Assembly (NCBI RefSeq): GCF_037338445.1
Contig: NZ_CP147838.1
Span: 124,001-188,000 of the forward strand
Direction: 5' to 3'
DNA length: 64,000 bases
Source of the DNA: Salinibaculum sp. SYNS191
GTDB taxonomy: Archaea; Halobacteriota; Halobacteria; Halobacteriales; Haloarculaceae
Below, one piece after another: positions 36,111 to 45,697 of the stretch. Each line of letters starts with the position of its first letter. Position 1 is the stretch's first letter. Both the position numbers and the translations under genes were made by a program. The notes beneath the pieces are model-generated. The model was not told where the DNA came from, did no database searches, and saw nothing but the letters and a program-made list of their open reading frames with translations.

Positions 36111-37124
36111 TCACTCGGGCTGGTCGCCCCACTCGAACAGTTCGCGCAGGCGCTCGCCGACCTGCTCTATCTGGTGGTTCTGTTCGGCCTCGCGGTACTG
36201 CTTGTAGGCCGGCCGGTGCGCCTGGTTCTCGGAAATCCACTCGCGGGCGAACTCGCCGTTTTGAACGCCCTCGAGAATCTCCTCCATCCCCTCGCGGTCG
36301 ATGACCTCCTCGCCGCGGGTCAGCCCGCCGTACTCGGCGGTGTCGGAGACGGAGTTCCACATCCCCATGTGGCCGCCTTCGTACATCAGGTCGACAATCA
36401 GCTTGAGTTCGTTGAGACACTCGAAGTAGGCCATCTCCGGGGCGTAGCCGGCGTCGACCAGCGTCTCGAAGCCGGCCTTGACCATCTCGGTGACGCCGCC
36501 ACAGAGGACGGCCTGCTCGCCGAACAGGTCGGTCTCCGTCTCCTCCTGGAACGAGGTCTCGATGACGCCCGCCCGGGTGCAGCCGATGGCCTGCGCGTAG
36601 GCCAACCCCTCTGCGTGGGCGTCGCCGCTCGCGTCCTGGTAGACCGCCAGCAGCCCCGGCGTCCCCTCGCCGCGCTCGTAGGTCCGGCGGACGAGGTGGC
36701 CCGGTGACTTGGGCGCGACCATCGTCACGTCGACGTCTTCCGGCGGCTCTATCTGTCCGTAGTGGATGTTGAACCCGTGGGCGAACTGGAGCGTGTCGCC
36801 GGCGCTCAGTTCCTCCCGGATGGCCTCGTAGACGGTCGGCTGGACCGTGTCCGGGATGAGCATATTCACGATGTCGCCCTCGCGGGCGGCCTGGACCGGG
36901 TCGGCAACCCGCAGGCCCTCGGCCTCGGCGGCCTCACGGGACGAGGAGCCCTCGCGGAGACCGACGACCACGTCGACGCCGCTGTCTGCGAGATTCAGGG
37001 CGTGCGCGTGGCCCTGGCTGCCGTAGCCCAGGATGGCGACGGTCTTGTCCTCGATGTTCGATGCGTCGGCGTCTGCGTCGTAGTAGACCTCTGTGTTGAA
37101 TTCGTCTGCGTCTGAATCAGTCAT
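36111..37124 (-). CDS. ilvC: Ketol-acid reductoisomerase IlvC
   Basis: A 337-aa class I KARI for isoleucine/valine synthesis. The NADPH-binding motif is [19 protein letters not shown] with [10 protein letters not shown] deciding cofactor choice. Metal ligands are in the [20 protein letters not shown] segment (DxxxE) and in the C-terminal knotted domain ([19 protein letters not shown]). Its start overlaps the ilvN stop by eight bases. Confidence 0.97.
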   Translation of the reverse strand: MTDSDADEFNTEVYYDADADASNIEDKTVAILGYGSQGHAHALNLADSGVDVVVGLREGSSSREAAEAEGLRVADPVQAAREGDIVNMLIPDTVQPTVYEAIREELSAGDTLQFAHGFNIHYGQIEPPEDVDVTMVAPKSPGHLVRRTYERGEGTPGLLAVYQDASGDAHAEGLAYAQAIGCTRAGVIETSFQEETETDLFGEQAVLCGGVTEMVKAGFETLVDAGYAPEMAYFECLNELKLIVDLMYEGGHMGMWNSVSDTAEYGGLTRGEEVIDREGMEEILEGVQNGEFAREWISENQAHRPAYKQYREAEQNHQIEQVGERLRELFEWGDQPE

Positions 37125-37776
37125 CTGAAACCTCCTGTGTCGCGACCTGCGATTCCGTCGGTGCCTTGTTCGGCTGCTTCACACGTGCAGTCGGTGCCTC
37201 GCCGCGGGCCAGCGCCGCGTAGCCGGTGCGGACGAGTTCGCGGATGCCGAACTGCTCGTAGGCGTCGATTGCGTCGTCTATCTTCTGCTCGTCGCCAGTC
37301 AACTCGACCGTGATGGTCCGCGGGCCGGCGTCCAGCGTCTCGCCGTCGTACATCTGCGTGATGGCGTTGACCTTGTCCGGTTCCTCGCCGTTGACCTTCA
37401 CGATGACCAGTTCGCGCTGGACCGCGTCGGCGTCCAGTTCCCGCACCGAGACGACCGGGATGAGTTTCTCCAGTTGCTTCTTGGCCTGGTCGATGCCCGG
37501 CCGGGGCTCCTCGATGACGATGGTCATCCGGGAGAGTTCCGGGTCGATTGTCCGGCCGACAGTCAGCGACTCGATGTTGAACTGTCGCCGGCTGAACAGG
37601 CCGGACGCTTCCGCGAGCACGCCGGGCTCGTTCTTCACGAGCGCGGACAGCAGCGTGCGCTCGGGCGGGTGCTCTGCTTCCGCCTCGGGGTCGATGCGGA
37701 TGCCCTGGTCGTTGCGTCGCCCCTCGGGGAGTATCCGTTCGTTCGGGCCGGGTCCGCGCAGTCCTTCGTCGCTCAT
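37117..37776 (-). CDS. ilvN: Acetolactate synthase small (regulatory) subunit IlvN
   Basis: A 219-aa regulatory subunit. The N-terminal ACT domain reads [20 protein letters not shown] with [13 protein letters not shown], and a second ACT-like domain follows ([18 protein letters not shown], then [18 protein letters not shown]). The ACT domains normally bind valine for feedback inhibition. Its ATG overlaps the ilvB stop as ATGA. A basic/Thr-rich C-terminal tail of about 25 residues is extra. Confidence 0.95.
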   Translation of the reverse strand: MSDEGLRGPGPNERILPEGRRNDQGIRIDPEAEAEHPPERTLLSALVKNEPGVLAEASGLFSRRQFNIESLTVGRTIDPELSRMTIVIEEPRPGIDQAKKQLEKLIPVVSVRELDADAVQRELVIVKVNGEEPDKVNAITQMYDGETLDAGPRTITVELTGDEQKIDDAIDAYEQFGIRELVRTGYAALARGEAPTARVKQPNKAPTESQVATQEVSDD

Positions 37777-39554
37777 AGTTCCTCCAGGTGGTCCTCTTTC
37801 AGTGCAAAGCGGGCGTTGTCGCCCCCGCTCGGAACCATCGGGTAGACGTTCTCGCTCGGGTCGATGATGGCGTCGATGACGGAGGGCCCGTCGTAGTCGC
37901 GGGCCTCCTGGATGGTCTCCTCGACGCTGTCGTAGTCCTCCAGGCGCAGCCCCTGCGCGCCGAAGGCCTCCGCGAGTTTGTCGAACTGCGGAATCCACGG
38001 GTACTCCGAGGCCATCCGGCGGCCCTCGTAGAAGCCGTCCTGCCACTGGCGGACCATGCCGACCGCCTCGTTGTTCAGGACGACGATGGTGATGTCGAGG
38101 TTCTCGCGGACCGCGACGGAGAGCTCCTGGGCCGTCATCAGGAAGGAGCCGTCGCCGTCGAAGGCGACGACCTCCTGGTCGGGCGCGGCGAGTTTCGCGC
38201 CGATGGCCGACGGGACGGCGTAGCCCATCGTCCCCAGGCCGTGGCTGGTCACCCACGTCCGCGGGTGCTTCCAGGTCCAGTACTGCCAGGCCCACATCTG
38301 GTGCTGGCCGACGCCCGCCGTGACGATGGTGTCGTCCGGCGTCAGTTCGTCGTACTTCTCGACGACGTACTGAGGCTTGAGGGGTTCGTCCTCGGGCGTC
38401 TGGTAGTCCATCGGATACTCGTCTTTCCACTCGTCGCACTGGTCGCGCCAGTCCCCGCAGTCGGGGGCGCGTTCCAGCGCGTCGTCGAGCTGGCGGATGA
38501 CCGCCTTCGCGTCGCCCAGCAGCGGGTAGTCAGCGTAGACGTTCTTGGATATCTCCGCGGGGTCGATGTCGACGTGGATGACGTCGGCGTCGGGGGCGAA
38601 CGAGTCGATGCCGCCGGTCAGGCGGTCGTCGAAGCGCGTGCCGATACCGAGCAACACGTCGCAGTTCGAGATGGCGAGGTTGCCGTAGCCTGTGCCGTGC
38701 ATGCCGGCTATCTCCAGGCTGAGCGGGTCGTCGTCGGGGAACGCGCCCGTCCCGGGCATCGTCTGGACGACCGGAATCTCGTACTCGCGGGCGAACTGTC
38801 GGAGTTCGTCGACGGCCTCGCCCTTGATGACGCCGCCGCCGGCCAGGATGACCGGCCGGTCGGCGTCGGCGAGGGTCTTCGCAGCCTCCTCGACGACCAC
38901 TTCGTCGGCCTCCGTCGGCGGGTTGTAGGTGTCCGGCGTCTCCGGTTTCCCGGGCTTCACGTCCGTCTCGGTCTGGGTCACGTCCTTCGGCAGGTCCACC
39001 AGCGTCGGTCCCTGGCGACCTTCGTTGGCAAGCGCCCACGCGTGGCCGACGTCCGTCCCGACCTCGTCGGGGCTCTGTGCGAAGATGTTGTGCTTGGTGA
39101 TGGGCTGGGTGACGCCGATGGTGTCGGTCTCCTGGAAGGCGTCGTTGCCCACCAGGTCCGTCGGGACCTGCCCCGTCAGCGCGATGAGCGGGTCGGAGTC
39201 CATGTTGGCGTCGGCGATGCCGGTCACGAGGTTCGTCGCGCCCGGACCCGACGTCGCCATGCAGACGCCCGGTTCGCCGCTGACGATGCCGTAGGCGTCC
39301 GCCGCGTGGACCGCGCCCTGTTCGTGAGCCATCGTGATGTGCGTCATCTCGTCGTGCTCGTACAGAGCGTCGTAGACGGGCATGATGGCCCCGCCCTGCA
39401 CCCCGAACAGGTACTCCACGCCGGCGTTCTCCAGCGCGGTCGCGACGGCGTCCGCGCCGGTCTGGGCCGGTTGCTCGTCTGTCGTTTCGTCCTCGGCCGG
39501 TTCGGCCTCGGCGTCCGCTTCGTCTTCCTTGGGGACGGATGCGCGTTCGCTCAT
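37773..39554 (-). CDS. ilvB: Acetolactate synthase large (catalytic) subunit IlvB
   Basis: A 593-aa ThDP-dependent enzyme that condenses pyruvate in branched-chain amino-acid synthesis. Motifs: GVQGGAIMPVYDAL with the catalytic Glu region TMAHEQGAVHAADAYG, the FAD/central domain VQTMPGTGAFPDDDP, and the ThDP motif AFDGDGSFLMTAQELSVAV. An acidic N-terminal extension of about 30 residues precedes the PYR domain. The ATG overlaps the stop of a 15-codon leader ORF. It is the first enzyme gene of the operon. Confidence 0.98.
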   Translation of the reverse strand: MSERASVPKEDEADAEAEPAEDETTDEQPAQTGADAVATALENAGVEYLFGVQGGAIMPVYDALYEHDEMTHITMAHEQGAVHAADAYGIVSGEPGVCMATSGPGATNLVTGIADANMDSDPLIALTGQVPTDLVGNDAFQETDTIGVTQPITKHNIFAQSPDEVGTDVGHAWALANEGRQGPTLVDLPKDVTQTETDVKPGKPETPDTYNPPTEADEVVVEEAAKTLADADRPVILAGGGVIKGEAVDELRQFAREYEIPVVQTMPGTGAFPDDDPLSLEIAGMHGTGYGNLAISNCDVLLGIGTRFDDRLTGGIDSFAPDADVIHVDIDPAEISKNVYADYPLLGDAKAVIRQLDDALERAPDCGDWRDQCDEWKDEYPMDYQTPEDEPLKPQYVVEKYDELTPDDTIVTAGVGQHQMWAWQYWTWKHPRTWVTSHGLGTMGYAVPSAIGAKLAAPDQEVVAFDGDGSFLMTAQELSVAVRENLDITIVVLNNEAVGMVRQWQDGFYEGRRMASEYPWIPQFDKLAEAFGAQGLRLEDYDSVEETIQEARDYDGPSVIDAIIDPSENVYPMVPSGGDNARFALKEDHLEEL

Positions 39555-39598
39555 CGTCGTCCCCCGCTGTGATGTGTCATGTGTCGATGTGTGTCCAT
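39551..39598 (-). CDS. Candidate His-rich leader peptide of the ilvB operon
   Basis: A 15-codon ORF reading MDTHRHMTHHSGGRR and ending TGA, with the last four bases shared with the ilvB start (ATGA). It has a strong Shine-Dalgarno sequence, GAGGAGG at 39604-39610, five nt before its ATG. Four of 15 residues are His. Its placement fits a coupled leader controlling ilvB translation, but it contains no Leu, Ile or Val codons, unlike classical ilv attenuator peptides. Expression is unproven. Confidence 0.5.
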   Translation of the reverse strand: MDTHRHMTHHSGGRR

Positions 39599-39603
39599 AT
39601 TGA

Positions 39604-39610
39604 CCTCCTC
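39604..39610 (-). promoter_or_regulatory. Shine-Dalgarno site before the ilvB leader ORF
   Basis: GAGGAGG on the minus strand, complementary to the anti-SD end of 16S rRNA, spaced five nt from the ATG at 39598. Most genes in this window show no such site, so its presence implies a transcribed 5' leader here. Confidence 0.6.
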
Positions 39611-39620
39611 GTGAACTGGC

Positions 39621-39629
39621 GATACGAAA
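39621..39629 (-). promoter_or_regulatory. Possible proximal TATA box of the ilvB operon
   Basis: TTTCGTATC on the minus strand, centred 27 nt upstream of the leader ATG. If used, transcription would start at the leader codon and the dyad upstream would be a DNA operator rather than RNA. Confidence 0.35.
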
Positions 39630-39640
39630 CCGGAAAGTGG

Positions 39641-39675
39641 CGTATTGTGAGGGGCTATGCCGCCCCTACAATACG
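39641..39675 (-). promoter_or_regulatory. Near-perfect dyad/hairpin upstream of ilvB
   Basis: The arms are CGTATTGT-g-AGGGGC (39641-39655) and GCCCCTACAATACG (39662-39675) around a six-base loop: 14 pairs with one bulged G. On the minus strand it could form a stable RNA hairpin if transcription begins at the distal TATA (39759-39766), or act as a palindromic operator just upstream of the proximal TATA at 39621-39629. It is a good candidate for control of the ilv-leu operon, for example by an Lrp-type regulator. Confidence 0.6.
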
Positions 39676-39758
39676 GAGAATGGCGTCGCTCCCGACGGGA
39701 CGCGTCGTCCGGCCGCGAGCAGTCTGTCGCATCAGTACGAGTGTCTGTCTGGCCGTCG

Positions 39759-39766
39759 TAATAAGG
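39759..39766 (-). promoter_or_regulatory. Distal TATA box upstream of ilvB
   Basis: CCTTATTA on the minus strand. Use of this box would give a leader of roughly 135 nt before the leader ORF, containing the dyad at 39641-39675. The rest of the 39599-39884 gap, between ilvB and the leuA stop, shows no further gene. Confidence 0.45.
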
Positions 39767-39884
39767 CTTCTGAGACGTGCGCGCCCCGGCACCCCCGCGA
39801 GTGGACGCCCGCGCATTCGCCCGCGAGCGACTGTTCACCAGCCGCTGGCACGCGTCTGCGGGCGGGCGGAAGGCTGCCATGAGC

Positions 39885-41106
<1,222 letters not shown>

Positions 41107-41132
41107 AGGCATCTGATACAGGACGCTCTCCG

Positions 41133-41141
41133 CATATAAAT
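41133..41141 (-). promoter_or_regulatory. TATA box for leuA
   Basis: ATTTATATG on the minus strand, centred about 31 nt upstream of the ATG at 41106. Its quality and spacing make that ATG the true translation start, which exposes the frame conflict in leuA. Confidence 0.65.
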
Positions 41142-41322
41142 CTGTCTGAGGGGCGATATGCGTGCCAGCACGTCGCACGGCCGGGCCGGGAAGCGGGCCT
41201 CCGGGCCTGAACGGCGGCCTTTACCGACTACCCGCGACGACGGTCGGGAGGCGGCAGGCGACCTCCCGGCCGGACGCCAGACCTGCCGGGAGGTTTTTGC
41301 TCCCTCCCGCAGAGACTCGGAT

Positions 41323-41625
41323 ATGAGCGACTTCGAGGGACCAGACCTGCAATCGGTCGAGGAGGAACTGGACGACGGCAGCGACGGCGACGGCACCGGA
41401 CGCGTCGTCCTGGGCGTCCTCGACGGCACGACAGACCCGGAGGAGTGGGTCGACGCCGTCGACGCCGGTGCCGTCCTCGTGTTGAACGTCGAGGGCGACC
41501 TGAACGAACTGGCGGCCGGGTTCGCCCGCGACGTCAAGGAAGACGGCGGCGAACTCATGCACTTCCGGGACTTCCTCGTCGTGACGCCGCCGGGCGTCGA
41601 CATCGATGCCGACCGGCTGAACTGA
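41323..41625 (+). CDS. DUF5779-like haloarchaeal protein
   Basis: A 100-aa acidic protein: MSDFEGPDLQSVEEELDDGS, then RVVLGVLDGTTDPEEWVDAV and a C-terminal LMHFRDFLVVTPPGVDIDAD. I recall this as DUF5779; function unknown. A run of T at about 41294 lies near -28. It diverges from leuA. Confidence 0.75.
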   Translation: MSDFEGPDLQSVEEELDDGSDGDGTGRVVLGVLDGTTDPEEWVDAVDAGAVLVLNVEGDLNELAAGFARDVKEDGGELMHFRDFLVVTPPGVDIDADRLN

Positions 41626-41635
41626 CTGCTGCAGA

Positions 41636-42319
41636 CTACTCCGCGAGCGTCACGTAGTGCCCGTCGGGGTCCCTGATTCGGACGCCGTCGGCCGTTTCTG
41701 TGACGGACAGCGCCCGGTCGGCGACGCCGTCTGCCACCCCACCCGGGTCATCGCAGGCGATGCCCACGTCGACGTGGACCCCGCCGCGGGCGTCGGCCAG
41801 GCCGAGGTGGGGTTCCCAGAGTTCCAGGTCGAGCGCGCCGGTCGACAGCCGCACCCGCTGGCGGTCGTCGCCGCGGTCGACCGTCTCGAACCCGAGGTCC
41901 GTGTAGAACGACAGCGCCTGCTCGACGTCCTCCACTTCCAGGACCACCTCGAAGAGGCCGTCGACGCCCGGCCCCGCCACGTCGCTCTCGCCGAGTTCGA
42001 CGCAGTTGCCCTCCGTGTCGTAGAAGTACAGCGAGCGGGCGTCCCCGAAGGTGTGCTCGACGAGGTCGAACCGCTGGTCCAGGCGGTCGTACCAGTCGTC
42101 GTACTCCGTGTCGGGAATCGAGAGAGCGTAGTGGGTGTGCAGGCCGCCCCGGGGGACGGTCCCCGGCGTGCGCAGGACGAGGTCAGTCTCCCCGACGCCG
42201 AGGACCGCCTCGCCGTCGCGCTCGGCGCGCACGTCGAGGTCGAGAAATGCCTCGTAAAAGGACTGCGCGCGGTCGAGGTACTTCACTTCGAGTGCGAGCC
42301 ACCGGCAACCCGAGAGCAT
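41636..42319 (-). CDS. VOC (glyoxalase/dioxygenase-fold) protein
   Basis: A 227-aa protein with two VOC modules: WLALEVKYLDRAQSFYEAFL ... GGLHTHYALSIPD ... SLYFYDTEGNCVEL, and FEVVLEVEDVEQALSFYTDL ... GGVHVDVGIACDD ... RIRDPDGHYVTL. Metal-ligand positions (His and Glu) are present in the first module. It resembles catechol-2,3-dioxygenase/glyoxalase-like proteins; substrate unknown. The ATG at 42319 has a GATTTG box about 30 nt upstream. Confidence 0.87.
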   Translation of the reverse strand: MLSGCRWLALEVKYLDRAQSFYEAFLDLDVRAERDGEAVLGVGETDLVLRTPGTVPRGGLHTHYALSIPDTEYDDWYDRLDQRFDLVEHTFGDARSLYFYDTEGNCVELGESDVAGPGVDGLFEVVLEVEDVEQALSFYTDLGFETVDRGDDRQRVRLSTGALDLELWEPHLGLADARGGVHVDVGIACDDPGGVADGVADRALSVTETADGVRIRDPDGHYVTLAE

Positions 42320-42441
42320 ATACGGCGGTTCAGCCGCCACGGACAAATCGGTTTGGGGACCGTCGCCCTCCGGCGGTCGCTTCGGCGGTCCCTACCACGT
42401 ATGGTACTCGTTTTTAGCCCGTTGGGGGCGTAGAGAGGGGT

Positions 42442-43134
42442 ATGTCCTTCAAAGGTTCTGGCGTCGCGACCGAGTTGAAAGAGATTGACCGCTTCGAGGC
42501 CGAGGACACCGCCGGCGTCGGCTGGATAGCCTTCCCCGAGGAGGGGATGCAGCGGGCCAGTCACGCGCTGGCGGTCGACGGCGAGGTGTGGCTCGTCGAC
42601 CCCGTCGACGCCGAGGGCCTCGACGACCTGGTGGCGGAGTTCGGCGACGTCGCCGGCGTCGTCGTCCTCCTCGACAGGCACAAGCGCGACGCGGCCGCCA
42701 TCGCGAACCGCCACGACGTGGCCGTCCACCTCCCCGAGTTCATGAGCGGCATCGCCGACGAGTTCGACGCGCCCGTCGAGTTGTTCGGTCGGGAACTCGC
42801 CGACACCGGCTTCACTGCCTACGAAGTCGTCGACAACTTCGCCTGGAAGGAGGCCGCCCTGTTCCACGAGGGTGACGGCGTCCTCCTGGTCCCGGAGGCC
42901 GTCGGGACGACGGACCTGTTCTGTACGTCCAGCGAACGACTCGGCGTCCATCCGGGACTGCGCCTGATGCCGCCAAAGAAACTCGCCCGACTGAACCCGG
43001 AGCGGATTCTCGTCGGCCACGGCGAGGGCATCCACGACGACGCCGCCGGAGCGCTACAGGAAGCCGTCTCGCGGTCCCGCGGCCGCGCGCCGAGTCTGTA
43101 CCTGCAGAACCTGAAGATGTTCCTCCCGGTGTGA
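42442..43134 (+). CDS. Metallo-beta-lactamase-fold-like protein lacking the metal motif
   Basis: A 230-aa protein whose order of elements resembles the MBL fold (HALAVDGEVWLVDPVDAEGL; GVVVLLDRHKRDAAAIANRH; ALFHEGDGVLLVPEAVG; ERILVGHGEGI). At the position of HxHxDH it reads LDRHKRD, and only the last His (VGHGEG) is clear. Canonical dinuclear metal binding is therefore unlikely. Function unknown. A TTTTTAG box about 30 nt upstream supports the start. Confidence 0.7.
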   Translation: MSFKGSGVATELKEIDRFEAEDTAGVGWIAFPEEGMQRASHALAVDGEVWLVDPVDAEGLDDLVAEFGDVAGVVVLLDRHKRDAAAIANRHDVAVHLPEFMSGIADEFDAPVELFGRELADTGFTAYEVVDNFAWKEAALFHEGDGVLLVPEAVGTTDLFCTSSERLGVHPGLRLMPPKKLARLNPERILVGHGEGIHDDAAGALQEAVSRSRGRAPSLYLQNLKMFLPV

Positions 43135-43288
43135 CGGGCCGGACGTAAGCACGGGCTACCGCGCCGCACTCTCCTCTCCGCCGCCCGGTCCCAGCAGAAC
43201 GGCCCGGGTGCAGTCCAGGCGGGGTAAGCCGTCCATTCCGTCACGAACGATTTGCCCCGTATTTCCTGCCGCGAGGGGGACGCCACGC

Positions 43289-44623
43289 ATGAACGTCTCT
43301 CGACTGCTTCTTGGTGGGACTGTACTACTGCTCGTCGGGGCCGGACTGGTCGCGGCCGCGAGTCCGCCTGTAGAAGCGGGCGACGACGGTGCCACTCGGG
43401 AAATCGATGCGTGTACGACCATCACGGAGTCGGGCACCTACGAACTCGTGGGGGACCTGTCCCTACCCGCGGGAACGCAAACCGACGACGAGTTGGTCTG
43501 CATCCGCGTCCGGACCGACGGCGTCACGCTGGACGGGAGCGGCTACGCCGTCGCCGGCCGGAACGGAACCGGGACCGGCATCCTGATTCGCCGGTCGGAG
43601 ATCGAGACAATCAGTGACGTGACGATAGAGAACGTCACCGTCGAGAACTGGGGGACTGGCGTCGCTCTCTTCGGCGGCGAGGAGGGAGTCCACTTCCGGG
43701 CTGTAACCGCCCGGACCAACGCCGACAGGGGCATCTATCTCCAGGATTCCACCGGGGTCGAAGTGCGTGACATCGCCGCCACGGACAACAGAATCGGGAT
43801 GTCCCTGCGCGGTGTCGGGCGCAGCACGTTCCGCGGGCTGGAACTTCGGGACAACGCCGACACGGGTCTGTTCTCCACCGGCGGTGTCTTCCGGAACACC
43901 TTCGACGACGTGCGCGCGACCGGCAACGGGGGCAGCGTGTACTTCTCCTCGGGCATCTACCTCTCGACGGACACCTTCGACAACGTCTTCGAGGGCGTCT
44001 CCGTCCGGAACAACACCGGTGCGGGACTCCTGTTCTCCGATAGTTCGCAGAACACGGTACGGGACGCCGTGGTCGAGGACACCGACGGTCCCGGCGTCGT
44101 CGGCGACTTCGCCGGCAACGACAGCCTCCTGAACGTGACCGTCCGGGACAACGCCGGCCCGGCGATTCTCCGGCAGATGGGAACCTTCAGCGCAGACCGG
44201 GTCGACCTCGGCGGGGGCATCACTGTGGGCTTCACGGACGAACCCGTCTCCGTCGCCCGCGTCGACACGGAGAAGCTGGCGACCCTCGCCGGGGGAGCCC
44301 TGGCGTCGGCGGGTGTGAATGTCACCGGCGTCGCGGCGGCGGTAACCGTCACGTTCGGCGGGTTCGACAGCACAGCACTCGACGGCGGCGTCGAAGTGCG
44401 CCGCTTCGACGGCCGGGAGTGGCGTCCCGTCGCGAACGCCTCCGTCGACCCGCGGAGTGGCACCATTACAGCGACTGTGCGGGAGGATGGCGTCGTTGCA
44501 GTGGTCCAAAGCGACGACGCGCCAGCCGGCGGTGACGAGGCCGGGGTCGTGCGCGTCCCCGACGACACCATCGCCGGCCACGGGTCGGCCGGCTGTCGCG
44601 CCGGCGAGAGGCCGGGGGGCTAA
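43289..44623 (+). CDS. Secreted right-handed parallel beta-helix (NosD-like) protein
   Basis: A 444-aa exported protein with signal peptide MNVSRLLLGGTVLLLVGAGL. From about residue 70 to 300 it has repeated short strands typical of PbH1/NosD coils (ISDVTIENVTVENWGTGVAL, RDIAATDNRIGMSLRGV, NTVRDAVVEDTDGPG). The C-terminal 130 residues form a separate beta domain. It lacks a recognisable PGF-CTERM anchor, so it is probably secreted. Roles in polysaccharide binding or copper protein maturation are known in the family; here unproven. Confidence 0.8.
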   Translation: MNVSRLLLGGTVLLLVGAGLVAAASPPVEAGDDGATREIDACTTITESGTYELVGDLSLPAGTQTDDELVCIRVRTDGVTLDGSGYAVAGRNGTGTGILIRRSEIETISDVTIENVTVENWGTGVALFGGEEGVHFRAVTARTNADRGIYLQDSTGVEVRDIAATDNRIGMSLRGVGRSTFRGLELRDNADTGLFSTGGVFRNTFDDVRATGNGGSVYFSSGIYLSTDTFDNVFEGVSVRNNTGAGLLFSDSSQNTVRDAVVEDTDGPGVVGDFAGNDSLLNVTVRDNAGPAILRQMGTFSADRVDLGGGITVGFTDEPVSVARVDTEKLATLAGGALASAGVNVTGVAAAVTVTFGGFDSTALDGGVEVRRFDGREWRPVANASVDPRSGTITATVREDGVVAVVQSDDAPAGGDEAGVVRVPDDTIAGHGSAGCRAGERPGG

Positions 44624-44628
44624 GTATC
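44621..44628 (+). promoter_or_regulatory. TATA box for the 44649 gene
   Basis: TAAGTATC begins at the stop codon of the beta-helix gene and sits about 25 nt before the GTG at 44649. It supports that GTG as a leaderless start. Confidence 0.5.
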
Positions 44629-44648
44629 CCGGGACCTTAGCAACGGAT

Positions 44649-45062
44649 GTGCTGTACGCGACCCGGGGGCTCGTCGAGACGTTGTTGCGCCTGGCCAGCG
44701 AGAGCGAACCGGAGGAGACGACGATACCGCTGGCTGTCACCTCGGCCGGGGACATCCCGGAGTCGAACCTGGCCCCGGAGACACCGGTGTTCACGCACTT
44801 CTACATGCCAAACGCCGCCAGACCCGTCAACGCCGTCTTCGGCGTCGACCTCGGGATGCCGGTCGGACAGACCCAGGGGCGGTTCGTCTCGCACCCGCGC
44901 GGGGACCTGCGGCTGTCAAAGCGCGACGACCTGAAGGAGGTCGTCTTCGTCGCCGTTCCGCCGTGGGAGGAGGACTCGCTGGCGGCGTTCGACCGGCACG
45001 GCCGCGAGCAGGCGCTGACCATACTCGACATCGAGCCCCCCGAAGAGGACGCGGCGCTGTAG
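44649..45062 (+). CDS. Haloarchaeal protein of unknown function, 137 aa
   Basis: Starts with GTG (MLYATRGLVETLLRLASESE). An N-terminal helix is followed by an alpha/beta domain (TIPLAVTSAGDIPESNLAPE, VFTHFYMPNAARPVNAVFGV, DLKEVVFVAVPPWEEDSLAA). The pattern is conserved-looking and resembles Mov34/JAB-like peptidase folds in size, but I see no JAMM motif. Function unknown. It converges on the ribbon-helix-helix gene with no gap. Confidence 0.65.
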   Translation: MLYATRGLVETLLRLASESEPEETTIPLAVTSAGDIPESNLAPETPVFTHFYMPNAARPVNAVFGVDLGMPVGQTQGRFVSHPRGDLRLSKRDDLKEVVFVAVPPWEEDSLAAFDRHGREQALTILDIEPPEEDAAL

Positions 45063-45272
45063 TCAGTTCAGGTAGCCCAGGTCCTCTAGCTGGTCTGCGA
45101 TTTCCGCGAACTCGGCCTCCGTCAGTTCGCCCTGTCGCTGGTGCTGGATGACGATGCTGCGCAGGAGAAACCGGACCAGGTCGCTCGTGCTGGAGAAGCT
45201 CGTCCCCTCGATGGTCTCCTCGACCCGGTCGCCCAGGTCCTTCGGTATCGAGACCGTGGTGTACTCCGTCAT
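45063..45272 (-). CDS. Ribbon-helix-helix (CopG-type) regulator, 69 aa
   Basis: MTEYTTVSIPKDLGDRVEET is the DNA-binding ribbon and first helix, followed by SFSSTSDLVRFLLRSIVIQH (second helix), a standard RHH unit. The C-terminal LTEAEFAEIADQLEDLGYLN is an extra helix. It may be an antitoxin or a metal/transport regulator. No adjacent toxin is seen. Confidence 0.82.
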   Translation of the reverse strand: MTEYTTVSIPKDLGDRVEETIEGTSFSSTSDLVRFLLRSIVIQHQRQGELTEAEFAEIADQLEDLGYLN

Positions 45273-45697
45273 GACTGGAGCGAGGACGCGACGGCGGAAA
45301 GGAGTTGTGTCAGCCGGTCGTCTGCCGGTCGCGGCGAGAACAGCGGGTAGGACGAGTCACTGCTCGGTTGCGGTCCACTTGTCGGCGAACATCTGGGGAC
45401 AGGGGTCGGTGTTGTCCGGGCAGAACGTCCGCGGGGCGTTTCCCGTCGTGAACCGTATGCTCGTGGTACGTGTCTGGGGTCGTGTCGGTGTCGTGGGTGT
45501 GGATTGTGGGTGTGTGCTCATTGTTTCCGTCCGGCCGCAGGATAGTCGTAAGGCGACGCTCAGTGAGTCAAAGCGAACGGCGTACAGCGCGTACCGCGAG
45601 CATCGTACTCCGTAGTGCACCCCCGAACATAATAAAAGTTAATGATGAAATCCACCGGCCGAGAAAGTGTCAAGTGTTCTGAAGCCGTCGGCCATGC
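45273..45697. other. Gene-poor interval with divergent AT-rich promoter element
   Basis: The 425-nt gap holds one weak ORF on the minus strand (45357-45521) and an AT-rich stretch at about 45629-45645 (ATAATAAAAGTTAATG). That element could be a TATA on the plus strand for the methyltransferase (start about 37 nt after the predicted transcription start) or, read on the other strand as CTTTTATTATG, for a minus-strand transcript. Nothing else is recognised. Confidence 0.45.
45357..45521 (-). CDS. Possible 54-aa protein (low confidence)
   Basis: Begins MSTHPQSTPTTPTRPQTRTT and ends with FCPDNTDPCPQMFADKW. The Thr/Pro-rich start and a Cys pair in FCPDNTDPC are the only features. It has a possible TATA-like run about 24-30 nt upstream. 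Function unknown; it could be spurious. Confidence 0.32.
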   Translation of the reverse strand: MSTHPQSTPTTPTRPQTRTTSIRFTTGNAPRTFCPDNTDPCPQMFADKWTATEQ

